Below, piece after piece: positions 12,571 through 24,690 of a DNA stretch of 64,000 nt. The stretch's first letter is position 1, and the number at the start of each line of letters is the position of its first letter. The notes under the pieces were generated by a model. It saw nothing but the letters and a program-made list of their open reading frames with translations, was not told where the DNA came from and ran no database searches. The translations under genes were made by a program, and so were the position numbers. The DNA is from Symsagittifera roscoffensis. Lineage: Eukaryota > Xenacoelomorpha > Acoela > Convolutidae. The DNA lies in assembly GCF_963678635.1 (NCBI RefSeq), contig NC_087067.1, forward strand, positions 30,662,401 through 30,726,400. The letters are read 5' to 3'.

Positions 12571-14072
12571 CAAGACTGCTCGTATCAGGGCGAGGCCCTG
12601 AATGTTCCGACTGCCTTTTAAGGTTTATGGAGCAGTAATAAAATTAAAAAATTTAGTGAAATTTTAAAAAAATGAAAAAAAATTTTCTAAAATTATTTAT
12701 GAAAACCATCCCCCCACACGCCATATACAGTACAAAGAATCTAATTCGCTCCTTGTAGCAAACCAATTATGACAAATAGGCTTCTTTCAACCAATTTGGA
12801 ACGATCCCGCATCCAAGTTTAGGCGTAAATAATCGATTATAACGGATTATTATGATGATTTTTTGACAATTATAATCGATTATAATTACCAAAATTAGGT
12901 CCTTAAGGGATTTATAATTGATTATAATCATGATATTTTCCAAGAGATTATAATCTCTTATAATCGATTATAATTGATTATAGTTCTTACTAAAAACCCT
13001 TAAAATCAATTATAATCGATTATAATTGATTATAATCTCTTATTTTGCCGGAATTTTCCTATTTTCGAATTGTATCTTATGGGTTATTATTTTTGTGTCA
13101 ATAAGAAAATCTCTAAAAGAGAGATCTCTTGAACACTTTGGTTCATCTGAACACAAAGTTTTACCACGAAACAAAAGTTTCACAGAGATCCTTTCATATG
13201 ACTGGAAAGGTTCTCGCGGTAGATGAAAGATAATTTTTCCGAATCAATCATGAAACTAAATCAAATTGCTGATGTTTTGGTGTTTATAAAAGCTTAAAAT
13301 ATGCATCACAAAACAACTCTAATGGGGAAGAAATGGAAAAAAAAACTTATAAATATGAATTAATTGGAAAATTTTGAAAAATTTTCTCTCATTTTACATA
13401 GGAACCAACGTCCACAAAAAGCATAAAATATAAGCAATTTAGATGCAACTTCGAAGACAAAGATGAACAAACAAAAGGGATTATAATCAATTATAATCGA
13501 TTATAATGGATTTTTGTGCAAAACTAACAAAATAGAATTTTGAATAAAAATAATGGATTATAATCAGTTATAATCGATTATAATTGTAACGAAAAATAGA
13601 CGAATAAATAATCGATTATAATGGATTATAATTAATTATAATTTGATTTGAATATAAAAAGAGATTATAGTCGATTATTAATTGATTAAAATCGATTGTT
13701 TCTCAATTTTAAAGAGACTGGTACTAAAATCGTAATATAATCAATTATTAACGCTTGGAACTGGATGCGGGATTTCTAAGACGGATTAACTCTCCGCTTA
13801 CGCGTTAAAAGCGCGAAATATATCGCGCGTTAATTGTCCCAAATTGGCCAAAATGGCAACCTTTAAACCCCCGTAACTTTACGAAAACTAATCACAGGTA
13901 AAATATCTTTTCAAATTTGAGCTCAGGACAACAATACCTTTCGAATGATAAAAAAAAATTTCGTCAAAAATGGCTAGTTAAAAAGTCGAAATTTGTCTGA
14001 AGAAAAAAAAAACCCACCCCGAGCACAAATATTCCGTTACTTTCGTACCGAAAGTCGGAACAACAACATGAT
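12571..14072 (+). mobile_element. foldback-family repeat copy, split by a MITE-like insertion
   Basis: The left part (12571-12805) begins CAAGACTGCTCGTATCAGG with a small GGGC/GCCC hairpin. The right part (13774-14072) runs from TTCTAAGACGG to GTCGGAACAAC. Both parts match, in the same order, the continuous copy at 14490-15043. The two parts join precisely if the 966-bp element at 12806-13771 plus one copy of AT is removed. No coding capacity is seen, so it is non-autonomous. Confidence 0.8.
12806..13771. mobile_element. MITE-like element with TIRs and 2-bp AT target duplication
   Basis: Left end CCCGCATCCAAGTTTAGGCG; right end, read on the other strand, CCCGCATCCAGTTCCAAGCG. AT is found on both sides (12804-12805 and 13772-13773), and the uninterrupted copy at 14490 has the target only once. 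Both subterminal regions carry many copies of the self-complementary motif TTATAATCGATTATAA and variants (12830-13040 and 13480-13690). In autonomous DNA transposons such subterminal repeats bind transposase. The internal ORF at 13026-13226 has no recognisable domain, so the element is non-autonomous. Superfamily unassigned. Confidence 0.8.
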
Positions 14073-14489
14073 AACAAGGAGCGAAAAAATTGAAGATACT
14101 TCAAAGTACGTCACCAAATTGGGTCTACATGTGACTGAAACAAATCGGAACTGTTGGAAATATCCATGAAACTCAGTCAACCAACTGATTTCTATTGGTA
14201 AATTTCTTTCTCGTTGATCATTTCTTACATTGGTTTCCCTTTTCACTTGTAAACATGAATTTACAACATTCATTAAATGAAAAACAACCAAAAACATAAG
14301 ACCACATTCAGTATTCCGTTCGTAGATAATTAAATCAAAATCAATCAGCATGAAATTGCTCAAGATGGAAGTATGGAAATGAAATCCCAGCGAATAACTC
14401 AAAATTTTATTTCCAGCTATTTGTAACATCACCATTCTTGATTGCTGTGTCACTCTTCACAATATAAAAAAACTTATCACACATTTCAA
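14073..14489. other. spacer between foldback copies
   Basis: AT-rich; an open minus-strand frame (14037-14453) partly overlaps the repeat and shows no recognisable domain. I see nothing else. Confidence 0.4.
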
Positions 14490-15722
14490 CAAGAATGCTC
14501 GTATCAGGGCGAAGCCCTGAAAGCTCCGACTGCCTTTTAACGTTTTTGGAGCGGTAATAACATAAACAACATAAAAGAATTAAATGAAACAAAATAAAAT
14601 GAAAAACTTTTTTTCTAAAATTTGAAAATTTTTCTACGAAAATCATCCCCCCACACGCCATATAAAGTACAAAACAAGAGATTTCGCTCATTGTAATAAA
14701 TCAATTATGGCAAAGAAGCTTCTTTCAAACAATTTGGAACGATTTCTAAGACGGATTAAATCTCCGCTTACGCGTTAATAGCGCGAATTATATCGCGCTT
14801 TAATTGTCCCAAATTGGTCAAAATGGCCAAAATGGCAATCTTTAAACCCTCATAACTTTACGAAAAATGATCACAGGTGAAATATATTTTCTAATTTAAA
14901 CTCAGGACAACAATGGCTTTCGAATGATATAAAAAAATTTCGTCAAAAATGGCTAGTTAAAAAGTCGAAATTTGTCTGAAGAAAAAAAACCCACCCCGAG
15001 CACAAATATTCCGTTACTTTCGTATCGAAAATCGGAACAACAATGTAAACCATTTTCTGCTTGAATACTTTTTGAATGATAAAAAATGGCCAGTTAAAAA
15101 GTCGAAATTTGTCTGAAGAGAAAAAACAACCCGAGCACAAATATTACGTTAAATTCGTTACGAAAGTCGAAAAAAATAACAATTCAATTCAGTTTAATTT
15201 TATTGTTCCGACTTTGGATACGAAAGTAACGGAATATTTGTGCTCGGGGTGGGTTTTTTTTTCTTCAGACAAATTTCGACTTTATAACTAGCCATTTTTG
15301 ACGGAATTTCTTTATATCATTCGTAAGGTATTGTTGTCCTGAGCTTAGATTTGAAAAAATAATTCACCTGTGATCATTTTTCGTAAAGTTATGAGGGTTT
15401 AAAGGTTGCCATTTTGGCCATTTTGACCAATTTGGGACAATTAGCGCGCGATATAATTCGAGCTATTAACGCGTAAGCGGAGAATTAATCCGTCTTAGAA
15501 ATCGTTCCAAATTGGTTGAACGAAGCTTATTTGCCATAATTGATTTGTTACAAGGAACGAAGTCTATCCTTTTGTACTTTATATGGCGTATGGGGTGATG
15601 ATTTTCATTTAAAAAATTCATTTTATTTTATTTCATTTCATTTTTTTAATGTTATTACTGCTCCATAAACCTTAAAAGGCAGTCGGAACATTCAGGGCTT
15701 CTTCCTGATACGAGCAGTCTTG
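14490..15722. mobile_element. palindromic foldback element, about 550-bp arms
   Basis: Arm 14490-15043 is repeated as its reverse complement at about 15187-15722. Matching landmarks: CTCGTATCAGG at one tip and CCTGATACGAG at the other; AGACGGATTAA versus TTAATCCGTCT; CACCCCGAGCAC versus GTGCTCGGGGTG. The centre (about 15060-15186) holds a further partial direct copy of the inner arm. The left tip carries a perfect 7-bp hairpin (TCAGGGC-GAA-GCCCTGA). Arms differ by scattered substitutions and small indels, so it is not very recent. No transposase is encoded. Confidence 0.85.
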
Positions 15723-18018
15723 TTTAAAATTTGATTTCAATCCGTCCTTTTTTGCAGTTTTGGTTGAATATATACTCTGTGATACTAAGACTGATCTCAA
15801 TTTATTCCCAATAATAATTGATCCTAATTTCAGTATAATTTTACCTGTCGGCAGTTTTTGGTGTTGATAATTCGGGTATGCTCTATGATCCATTAATGTT
15901 ATGGGCACACGACTATAACAAACACGGTTTGCGTTGCCTAGTGAAACATCATCTATCAGTTATAGCCCAACTCGCTTCATGTGTTTCATAAAACCTTTCC
16001 AACTCATACTTCTGTTATTTTTCATCTCCTTCAGTAAGAATTTGAAGTTATTTTCTGGTACTTGATCAAATATCTAAATGTAGCGTTTGTCAATTCCCTG
16101 GAACAAAACTCTGGGTTGAGTTCGGGAGCTTCCGTAGATACTCAGACTGATTCGCAAACCGAGTTAATATTTCAGGCCAAATTTTATGCAAAATTTGAGT
16201 AATTGACCGGTTCAGGCCGTTTTCTGTGATTGCACTCAAAATCTCGTTTCATAAGAAGCGGCTTTTGGCTGTTCTGAGCAATTTTTTCTGCAAAATTTTT
16301 GAGCCGTTTTTGTGTCGTTTTAAAAACAGCTCAAACATTGCGCAAAATTTGAACAATTTCCAGCGGTTTGTTTTGAAATCGTTGTTCGACATCGTTCAAG
16401 TTTAGGGCAGTTCATTTGCAGTTTTTCAAGTTAAATTGAAGATAACAAACATAATCTTCAGCTGTTTTTGATAGGCTATTTTGAAATCGTTGTTCGACAT
16501 CGTTCAAGTTTAGGGCAGTTTATTTGCAGTTTTTCAAGTTAAGCTGAAGATAAAGAATAGAATCTTCAGCTGTTTTTGATAGGCTGTTTTGAATAGACAT
16601 CAAAAACCACTCAAAAACTGTTAAAAGCAGTCCTTCTGATGCAAAATTGTGAGCGCAATGATCTTGAAAACATCTCAAACCACTTAAATTTGAGCGTTTT
16701 AGATTAAAGAGTAACCACGTTCTGAAATGGTCAAGAAAAACACACCAAATCACTCAATTTTGAGCGTTTTATCTTGAAGGGTATATCCACATTCTGAAAA
16801 ATCTATGTACTATTTCATGTCTTTTCACAAATAACGTTAATTGGAAATAGAATAAAGTCAATAATCATAAGGACAGCCGGTTTTTGTGCAAGTAGCACAG
16901 AACAATCCGACCATAGTTCTTAAAAAACTAGTCTTTTTTCAAAATAGTCTGTTTTTTTTGTGTGGTGTGATGAAAGAATTTGCGTAAAACTATACCTTAG
17001 GTATATTTGACAGTCAAAGTAATATAGGCAAGTTGGGAAAATGTTTTGTAGAAAAATGACTTGAAGAACAAAAAAATAACACTAAAAAAATTTAAAATAT
17101 TTTTTTCCATTTTTTTTGGCAGAAAATTTATAGAGTTTTTTTAGGTTTGTGGTTCCCAAAATGGCGCAAACAAACTTGTATAAAACTAAATCTAAATATT
17201 TTCAGGCCTTAAATCTAGCATAATTAGGCTGTTGTAAGCCTGCTTGTTTTGCATGACAAATCAACCATGAAAATGGATTATTAGGCGATTCTAATCGATT
17301 GCTTTTAATATTTAAAAATCTATTAGAGCCGATTTTATTGACAAAATAATCAAAACTTAGTCCACCTAATCCCCTACTTCAACAGCCTACCCTACCGCCA
17401 CCACCTCATCTACCTCCTATACCCCCCAGTTTTGACTCCCTCTGTTTAACCACCCACTTTGAGTTATAATTAGTTCAGTTACATGCGAGGGAGGCGATAG
17501 CCTAGACAGGGGAAGTAGTTGGAGAGGGGGGTTTTTAATAGTGGTGATGGACTTCACGTTGACTCACTCAACCCCACCCCGTATGTTCTCGCTAGAATTC
17601 TTAGCGAGAAAAAAACCAAGGTAGTAACTAATGAGTTTTCTGGTGAACAAAGAACAGTGTGTGAAAAAAGACGAAAACTGAAAGATTGAAACAACGTTCA
17701 CAAATTGATCAGGCACCATTTTAAAGTAGACTTTTTAATGTTTTCATTTTGCGTATTTTATGACATTGAATTCTGCTTTTAAATACCGAATTTTATGGCA
17801 GTTCGTTATTCTTTGTTGACTTGTAATTTCCGAAAATTACGGTTAAATTACGTATGAAATGAAATGTTGTCAATCAGCCAGCTACATGAAACTGATCTGC
17901 CTCAGAACCGAAATGAGGCAGAATTACCGTAGAACCCTCTTACTCCCTATTCAACAATTTATTACCTCCCTCTAGTGAGCGAGGGGGGGCAGGGGGTAGT
18001 GGACGAGGGGAGGGCTAG
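15723..18018. other. non-coding with short tandem duplications
   Basis: A 107-bp direct duplication lies at about 16373-16590 (block GAAATCGTTGTTCGACATCG at both starts). A shorter duplicated block (TTTGAGCGTTTTA) lies at about 16688-16780. A C/T- and then G-rich patch lies at 17385-17600. No supportable gene. Confidence 0.5.
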
Positions 18019-18218
18019 NNNNNNNNNNNNNNNNNNNNNNNNNNNNNNNNNNNNNNNNNNNNNNNNNNNNNNNNNNNNNNNNNNNNNNNNNNNNNNNNNN
18101 NNNNNNNNNNNNNNNNNNNNNNNNNNNNNNNNNNNNNNNNNNNNNNNNNNNNNNNNNNNNNNNNNNNNNNNNNNNNNNNNNNNNNNNNNNNNNNNNNNNN
18201 NNNNNNNNNNNNNNNNNN
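18019..18218. other. assembly gap, 200 N
   Basis: A run of exactly 200 N. The true size is unknown; a fixed-length placeholder is likely. Continuity across it should not be assumed. Confidence 0.99.
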
Positions 18219-19807
18219 AGGTTCGTACAATTATGCTGCAAAAAATAAAAAGTTTTCCTTCTTCGTATGTGGTCGACAAAAATCACACTTCTCAGCTGTC
18301 AGATGAACTTCGTTTTGGTTATACAGAAACTTTGTTACATTTTCTTGCGCCTCATTTTCCTCCTAAGACTGAGAAGGTCTTAGTGGAGTTTTAGCAGAGT
18401 TTTTAATCGACTAAAAGGGGCGGAAGCTGACATGTTTTTGGTGCAAAATTTTGGGCACGAACTGCGCTAATTGAATTGCGCTTAGAAAAGCTGGTATGGT
18501 GGTACGCAGCTATAATAACAAAAATTTTATTTTCAAGCAAAAACTTATAAGCATAAATTTTTGAAAATGTACGTTTACAATAAAGTTCGGCTAGGAAGAA
18601 TATCAAAAAGGAATCAGCCTGAGCCTGTCGGGTGGCATCTCCATGAGCAAAATCTGTTCGTCTACTTTTTAAACCAAGATCATAAAGACAAAAGGAAAAA
18701 GGACCGCAAAATTTCTTCAAATATCACAAAAAAAAACTAAAAGAGCAAACTAAAAAAACTAAAAGTTTTTGTGTTGATCACTTTTTGTCTGACATTAATC
18801 AAAATTGAGAACAACTTCCAAATTTCTAATTAAGTCTGTGTTGTTCGGATAGTTCAAATCAGCTCTGTATATAACATTTAAGGTCCATAATTGTTGTCGA
18901 CGTTGGCATATATCTGACTTTTAAAATCAGAAAGTTATTTATTGAGTAGCGAAAAATCTACATCTGCTACCCGCAAACTTTATCTTTTCATCAAGTAAGA
19001 TAAAAGAGACCTATCAATGGAGCTGCGCCATTACATCTAAAACAGTTAAATGACTGAAAAAAGAATTCTGATTGAGGAAAAAGCTCTAACCAACTTGAGA
19101 AAAACCCCAGGGCCCAACTATATTGCCATCCATGTATGTTACCTTGGTTAAGTACTTAAGATAAAAGAGACCAAGCGATAAACCCATTTCAAAGCAAAGG
19201 ATGCGTATCGTGGTAGGGGAAAATATTAGCATCCTTGGCGACAATCAATATTGCATTATACTTAATACAAAATGGGTTATCACATTTTAAAAATTTAAAC
19301 AATCTAAAGCTGATCAAAACAAGTTTGTTAAAATGGGTTCACTCCAATCTCGTATTTTTCATCCAAACTCGACCTTTTCTTACACGACAGGTTTTGTGTG
19401 CAGCAATATCGGATCCAAATTTAAACCATCGAACAGGTAATTTTTTAAATTTTGTTTCTCAGATATAAAATTCGAATTAAAGAGCCTTCCCAAAGGTATT
19501 TTGTAGTAAGAAGTCAGAATGGTCTTATAAGTAGCCTAACCTTTATTAGAAATCTGGTTACCTTTTTTGGTCAACCCGCTCTAACACGGATAATTGTTTA
19601 GGTTGACAAAAGCGCATAAAACCGGCTCCCATTTAAGCTATGACTTATTTACGAAAGCTCACCTTGAAAATTGAACCGCACGTACTATATGGTCTCGAAA
19701 ATCCTACTTTTTGCTGATGCCTTTATGAGGCTTATATGATGTTCCTAAAAAACCACGGCACAGTGAAGGTGTTATTTATGCTGATGACACTAAAATTTTA
19801 AAACGCT
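18219..19807. other. non-coding; possible RT relic at its right end
   Basis: AT-rich. A short shred at about 19765-19808 reads HSEGVIYADDTKILKR then stop, matching the catalytic YADD block of LINE reverse transcriptases, but nothing around it in frame extends the similarity. Otherwise nothing is seen. Confidence 0.35.
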
Positions 19808-20720
19808 AAGACTGGCGGCGCGACTTAAGAAAAAAGTTGACGGCGCGACTTATAAAAAGACCGACGGCGCGACTTAAGAAAAAACTGACGGCGCGACTTA
19901 TAAAAGACCGACGGCGCTACTTAAAATAGACTGACGGCGCGGCTTACTAAACAACTGGCGGCGCGACTTAAGAAAAGACCGATGGCGCAACTTAAGATAA
20001 AACTGACGGCGCGACTTACGAAAAGACCGACGGCGGAACTAACGAAAGAATTATGGGGCGCGACTTACGAAAAGAGAAACGCCGCGACTTATGATAAGAC
20101 TGACGGCGCTACTTACGAAAAAATGGGCGGCGCGACTTAGAGAAGACTTAATCGGCGCGACTTAAGAAAAGGTTGACGGCACGACTTACGAAAAGACTGA
20201 CGGCGCGGCTTAAGAAAAGACTGGCGGCGCGACTTACGAAAAGACTGACAGCGCGACTTATATAAAGACCGACGGCGCGACTTAAGAAAAGACTGAATGC
20301 GCGACTTATAAAAAGACCGAGAGCGCGACTTAAAACAGACTGACGGCGCGGCTTACGAAAAAACTGGCGGCGCGACGTACGAAAAGACCGACGGCGCGAC
20401 TTACGAAAAGACCGATGGCGGAACAAACGAAAAAAATTATGCGGCGCGACTTACCAAAAGAGAAACACCGTGACTTAGAGAAGACTTAAGCGACGCAAAT
20501 TAGAGAAAAACTGACGGCGCGACCCAAGAAAAGACTGAGGGCGCGAATTACGAAAAGACCGACGGCCCGACTTAAGAAAGGATATAAGCGGCGCATCTTA
20601 CGAGAATACTGAGGCCGCGACTTGAAAAAAGACTGACGGCTCATTTTTAACCCTGCGGCGCGACCGCGAAATTCAGTCCTGAAACGGTATACGGCGCGAC
20701 TTACAAAATCTTTCCTCAAA
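19808..20720. repeat. 24-bp minisatellite, GGCGCGACTTA core
   Basis: About 38 imperfect copies of a 24-bp unit of the form GACGGCGCGACTTAAGAAAA plus GACT/GACC. GC-rich cores alternate with A-rich linkers. Because 24 is divisible by 3, the minus strand reads as a repeating octapeptide (SRAVSLFL-type); this is an artefact of the period rather than a gene. Confidence 0.9.
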
Positions 20721-23700
20721 TCGCGGACCTCGACCCGGGTACAGAACTAAAAAAAATCAAAAAGTATGAGAGTAGAGCTGAACAGTTTCCTTGTGGTTCA
20801 AGTTGTATCATGTTTCTCGTGGAATAGGGTCTGCACGAAAGCCTAGAACACAGATATTTTCAACTTTCTAAGTTATTAGGTGTATTCAAAAAAAGGTACT
20901 CACAAAAAGAACAAAAATTCAAAAATCAATTTTTTTTCTCAGTTTTTTGATGTTTTTCTAAAGAAGCCTTGAAAAAACTCGGCGCGACCCAAGAAAAGAC
21001 TGAGGGCGCGATTTACGAAAAGACCGACGGCCCGACTTAACAAAGGATATAAGCGGCGCATATTACGAAAATACTGAGGCCGCGACTTGAAAAAAGACTG
21101 ACGGCTCATTTTTAACCCGCGGCGCAACTGCGAAGTTCAGTCCTGAAACGGTATACGGCGCGACTTACAAAATCTTTCCTCAAATCGCGGACCTCGACTC
21201 GGGTACAGAACTAAAAAAAAAAATCAAATAATATGAGAGTGGAGCTGAACAGTTTCCTTGTGGTTCAAGTTGTATCATGTTTCTCGTGGAATAGGATCTG
21301 CACGAAAGCCTAGAACATAGATATTTTCAACTTTCTAAGTTATTAGGTGTATTCCAAAAAAGGTACTCACAAAAAGAACAAAAATTTCAAAAATCATATT
21401 TTTTTCTCAGTTTTTTGATTTTTTTCTAAAGAAGCCTTGAAAAAACTCGGCGCGACCCAAGAAAAGACTGAGGGCGCGATTTACGAAAAGACCGACGGCC
21501 CGACTTAACAAAGGATATAAGCGGCGCATATTACGAAAATACTGAGGCCGCGACTTGAAAAAAGACTGACGGCTCATTTTTAACCCGCGGCGCAACTGCG
21601 AAGTTCAGTCCTGAAACGGTATACGGCGCGACCTACAAAATATTTCCTCAAATCGCGGACCTCGACCCGGGTACAGAACTAAAAAAAATCAAATAATATG
21701 AGAGTAGAACTGAACAGTTTCCTTGTGGTTCAAGTTGTATCATGTTTCTCGTGGAATAGGATCTGCACGAAAGCCTAGAACACAGATATTTTCAACTTTC
21801 TAAGTTATTAGGTGTATTCAAAAAAAGGTACTCACAAAAAGAACAAAAATTCAAAAATCAATTTTTTTCTCAGTTTTTGATGTTTTCTTAAAGAAGCCAT
21901 GAAAAAACTCGGCGCGACCCAAGAAAAGACTGAGGGCGCCATTTACAAAAAGACCGACGGCCCGACTTAAGAAAGGATATAAGCGGCGCATATTACGAAA
22001 ATACTGAGGCCGCGACTTGAAAAAAGACTGACGGCTTATTTTTAACCCGCGGCGCAACTGCGAAGTTCAGTCCTGAAACGGTATACGGCGCGACTTACAA
22101 AATCTTTCCTCAAATCGCGGACCTCGACTCGGGTACAGAACTAAAAAAAAATCAAATAATATGAGAGTGGAGCTGAACAGTTTCCTTGTGGTTCAAGTTG
22201 TATCATGTTTCTCGTGGAATAGGATCTGCACGAAAGCCTAGAACATAGATATTTTCAACTTTCTAAGTTATTAGGTGTATTCAAAAAAAGGTACTCACAA
22301 AAAGAACAAAAATTTCAAAAATCAATTTTTTTTCTCAGTTTTTTGATTTTTTTCTAAAGAAGCCTTGAAAAAACTCGGCGCGACCCACGAAAAGACTGAG
22401 GGCGCGATTTACGAAAAGACCGACGGCCCGACTTAACAAAGGATATAAGCGGCGCATATTACGAAAATACTGAGGCCGCGACTTGAAAAAAGACTGACGG
22501 CTCATTTTTAACCCGCGGCGCAACTGCGAAGTTCAGTCCTGAAACGGTATACGGCGCGACTTACAAAATCTTTCCTCAAATCGCGGAGCTCGACCCGGGT
22601 ACAGAACTAAAAAAAATCAAATAATATGAGAGTAGAGCTGAACAGTTTCCTTGTGGTTCAAGTTGTATCATGTTTCTCGTGGAATAGGATCTGCACGAAA
22701 GCCTAGAACACAGATATTTTCAACTTTCTAAGTTATTAGGTGTATTCAAAAAACGGTACTCACAAAAAGAACAAAAAATTCAAAAATCAATTTTTTTTCT
22801 CAGTTTTTTGATGTTTTTCTAAAGAAGCCTTGAAAAAACTCGGCGCGACCCAAGAAAAGACTGAGGGCGCGATTTACGAAAAGACCGACGGCCCGACTTA
22901 ACAAAGGATATAAGCGGCGCATATTACGAAATTACTGAGGCCGCGACTTGAAAAAAGACTGACGGCTCATTTTTAACCCGCGGCGCAACTGCGAAGTTCA
23001 GTCCTGAAACGGTATACGGCGCGACTTACAAAATCTTTCCTCAAATCGCGGACCTCGACTCGGGTACAGAACTAAAAAAAAAAATCAAATAATATGAGAG
23101 TGGAGCTGAACAGTTTCCTTGTGGTTCAAGTTGTATCATGTTTCTCGTGGCATAGGATCTGCACGAAAGCCTAGAACATAGATATTTTCAACTTTCTAAG
23201 TTATTAGGTGTATTCCAAAAAAGGTACTCACAAAAAGAACAAAAATTTCAAAAATCATATTTTTTTCTCAGTTTTTTGATTTTTTTCTAAAGAAGCCTTG
23301 AAAAAACTCGGCGCGACCCAAGAAAAGACTGAGGGCGCGATTTACGAAAAGACCGACGGCCCGACTTAACAAAGGATATAAGCGGCGCATATTACGAAAA
23401 TACTGAGGCCGCGACTTGAAAAAAGACTGACGGCTCATTTTTAACCCGCGGCGCAACTGCGAAGTTCAGTCCTGAAACGGTATACGGCGCGACCTACAAA
23501 ATATTTCCTCAAATCGCGGACCTCGACCCGGGTACAGAACTAAAAAAAATCAAATAATATGAGAGTAGAACTGAACAGTTTCCTTGTGGTTCAAGTTGTA
23601 TCATGTTTCTCGTGGAATAGGATCTGCACGAAAGCCTAGAACACAGATATTTTCAACTTTCTAAGTTATTAGGTGTATTCAAAAAAAGGTACTCACAAAA

Positions 23701-24690
23701 AGAACAAAAATTCAAAAATCAATTTTTTTCTCAGTTTTTGATGTTTTCTTAAAGAAGCCATGAAAAAACTCGGCGCGACCCAAGAAAAGACTGAGGGCGC
23801 CATTTACAAAAAGACCGACGGCCCGACTTAAGAAAGGATATAAGCGGCGCATATTACGAAAATACTGAGGCCGCGACTTGAAAAAAGACTGACGGCTTAT
23901 TTTTAATCCGCGGCGCAACTGCGAAGTTCAGTCCTGAAACGGTATACGGCGCGACTTACAAAATCTTTCCTCAAATCGCGGACCTCGACTCGGGTACAGA
24001 ACTAAAAAAAAATCAAATAATATGAGAGTGGAGCTGAACAGTTTCCTTGTGGTTCAAGTTGTATCATGTTTCTCGTGGAATAGGATCTGCACGAAAGCCT
24101 AGAACATAGATATTTTCAACTTTCTAAGTTATTAGGTGTATTCAAAAAAAGGTACTCACAAAAAGAACAAAAATTTCAAAAATCAATTTTTTTTCTCAGT
24201 TTTTTGATTTTTTTCTAAAGAAGCCTTGAAAAAACTCGGCGCGACCCACGAAAAGACTGAGGGCGCGATTTACGAAAAGACCGACGGCCCGACTTAACAA
24301 AGGATATAAGCGGCGCATATTACGAAAATACTGAGGCCGCGACTTGAAAAAAGACTGACGGCTCATTTTTAACCCGCGGCGCAACTGCGAAGTTCAGTCC
24401 TGAAACGGTATACGGCGCGACTTACAAAATCTTTCCTCAAATCGCGGAGCTCGACCCGGGTACAGAACTAAAAAAAATCAAATAATATGAGAGTAGAGCT
24501 GAACAGTTTCCTTGTGGTTCAAGTTGTATCATGTTTCTCGTGGAATAGGATCTGCACGAAAGCCTAGAACACAGATATTTTCAACTTTCTAAGTTATTAG
24601 GTGTATTCAAAAAACGGTACTCACAAAAAGAACAAAAAATTCAAAAATCAATTTTTTTTCTCAGTTTTTTGATGTTTTTCTAAAGAAGCC
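20685..24690. repeat. ~465-bp satellite with 1861-bp higher-order period
   Basis: The landmark CGGTATACGGCGCGAC recurs at 20685, 21149, 21617, 22079, 22545, 23010, 23478, 23940 and 24406 (spacings 464, 468, 462, 466, 465, 468, 462, 466). Copies four apart are exactly 1861 bases apart and nearly identical, whereas neighbours differ more, which defines a four-monomer higher-order repeat in two tandem copies. Each monomer contains about 190 bp derived from the 24-bp minisatellite plus about 275 bp of AT-rich sequence. Small minus-strand ORFs (62-68 codons) repeat with it and are not genes. Confidence 0.92.

Noticed and set aside
13026-13226. 66-codon ORF inside the MITE-like element as a transposase
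   Set aside because: Too short, hydrophobic and basic, no DDE or HTH motif.
17962-18394. ORFs spanning the N gap
   Set aside because: They consist mostly of undetermined residues; no coding claim is possible.
20148-24384. Repeated minus-strand ORFs (SRAVSLFL-type and MRRGLKMSRQ-type)
   Set aside because: They recur with the satellite monomers and come from the 24-bp period; no sign of selection on protein.
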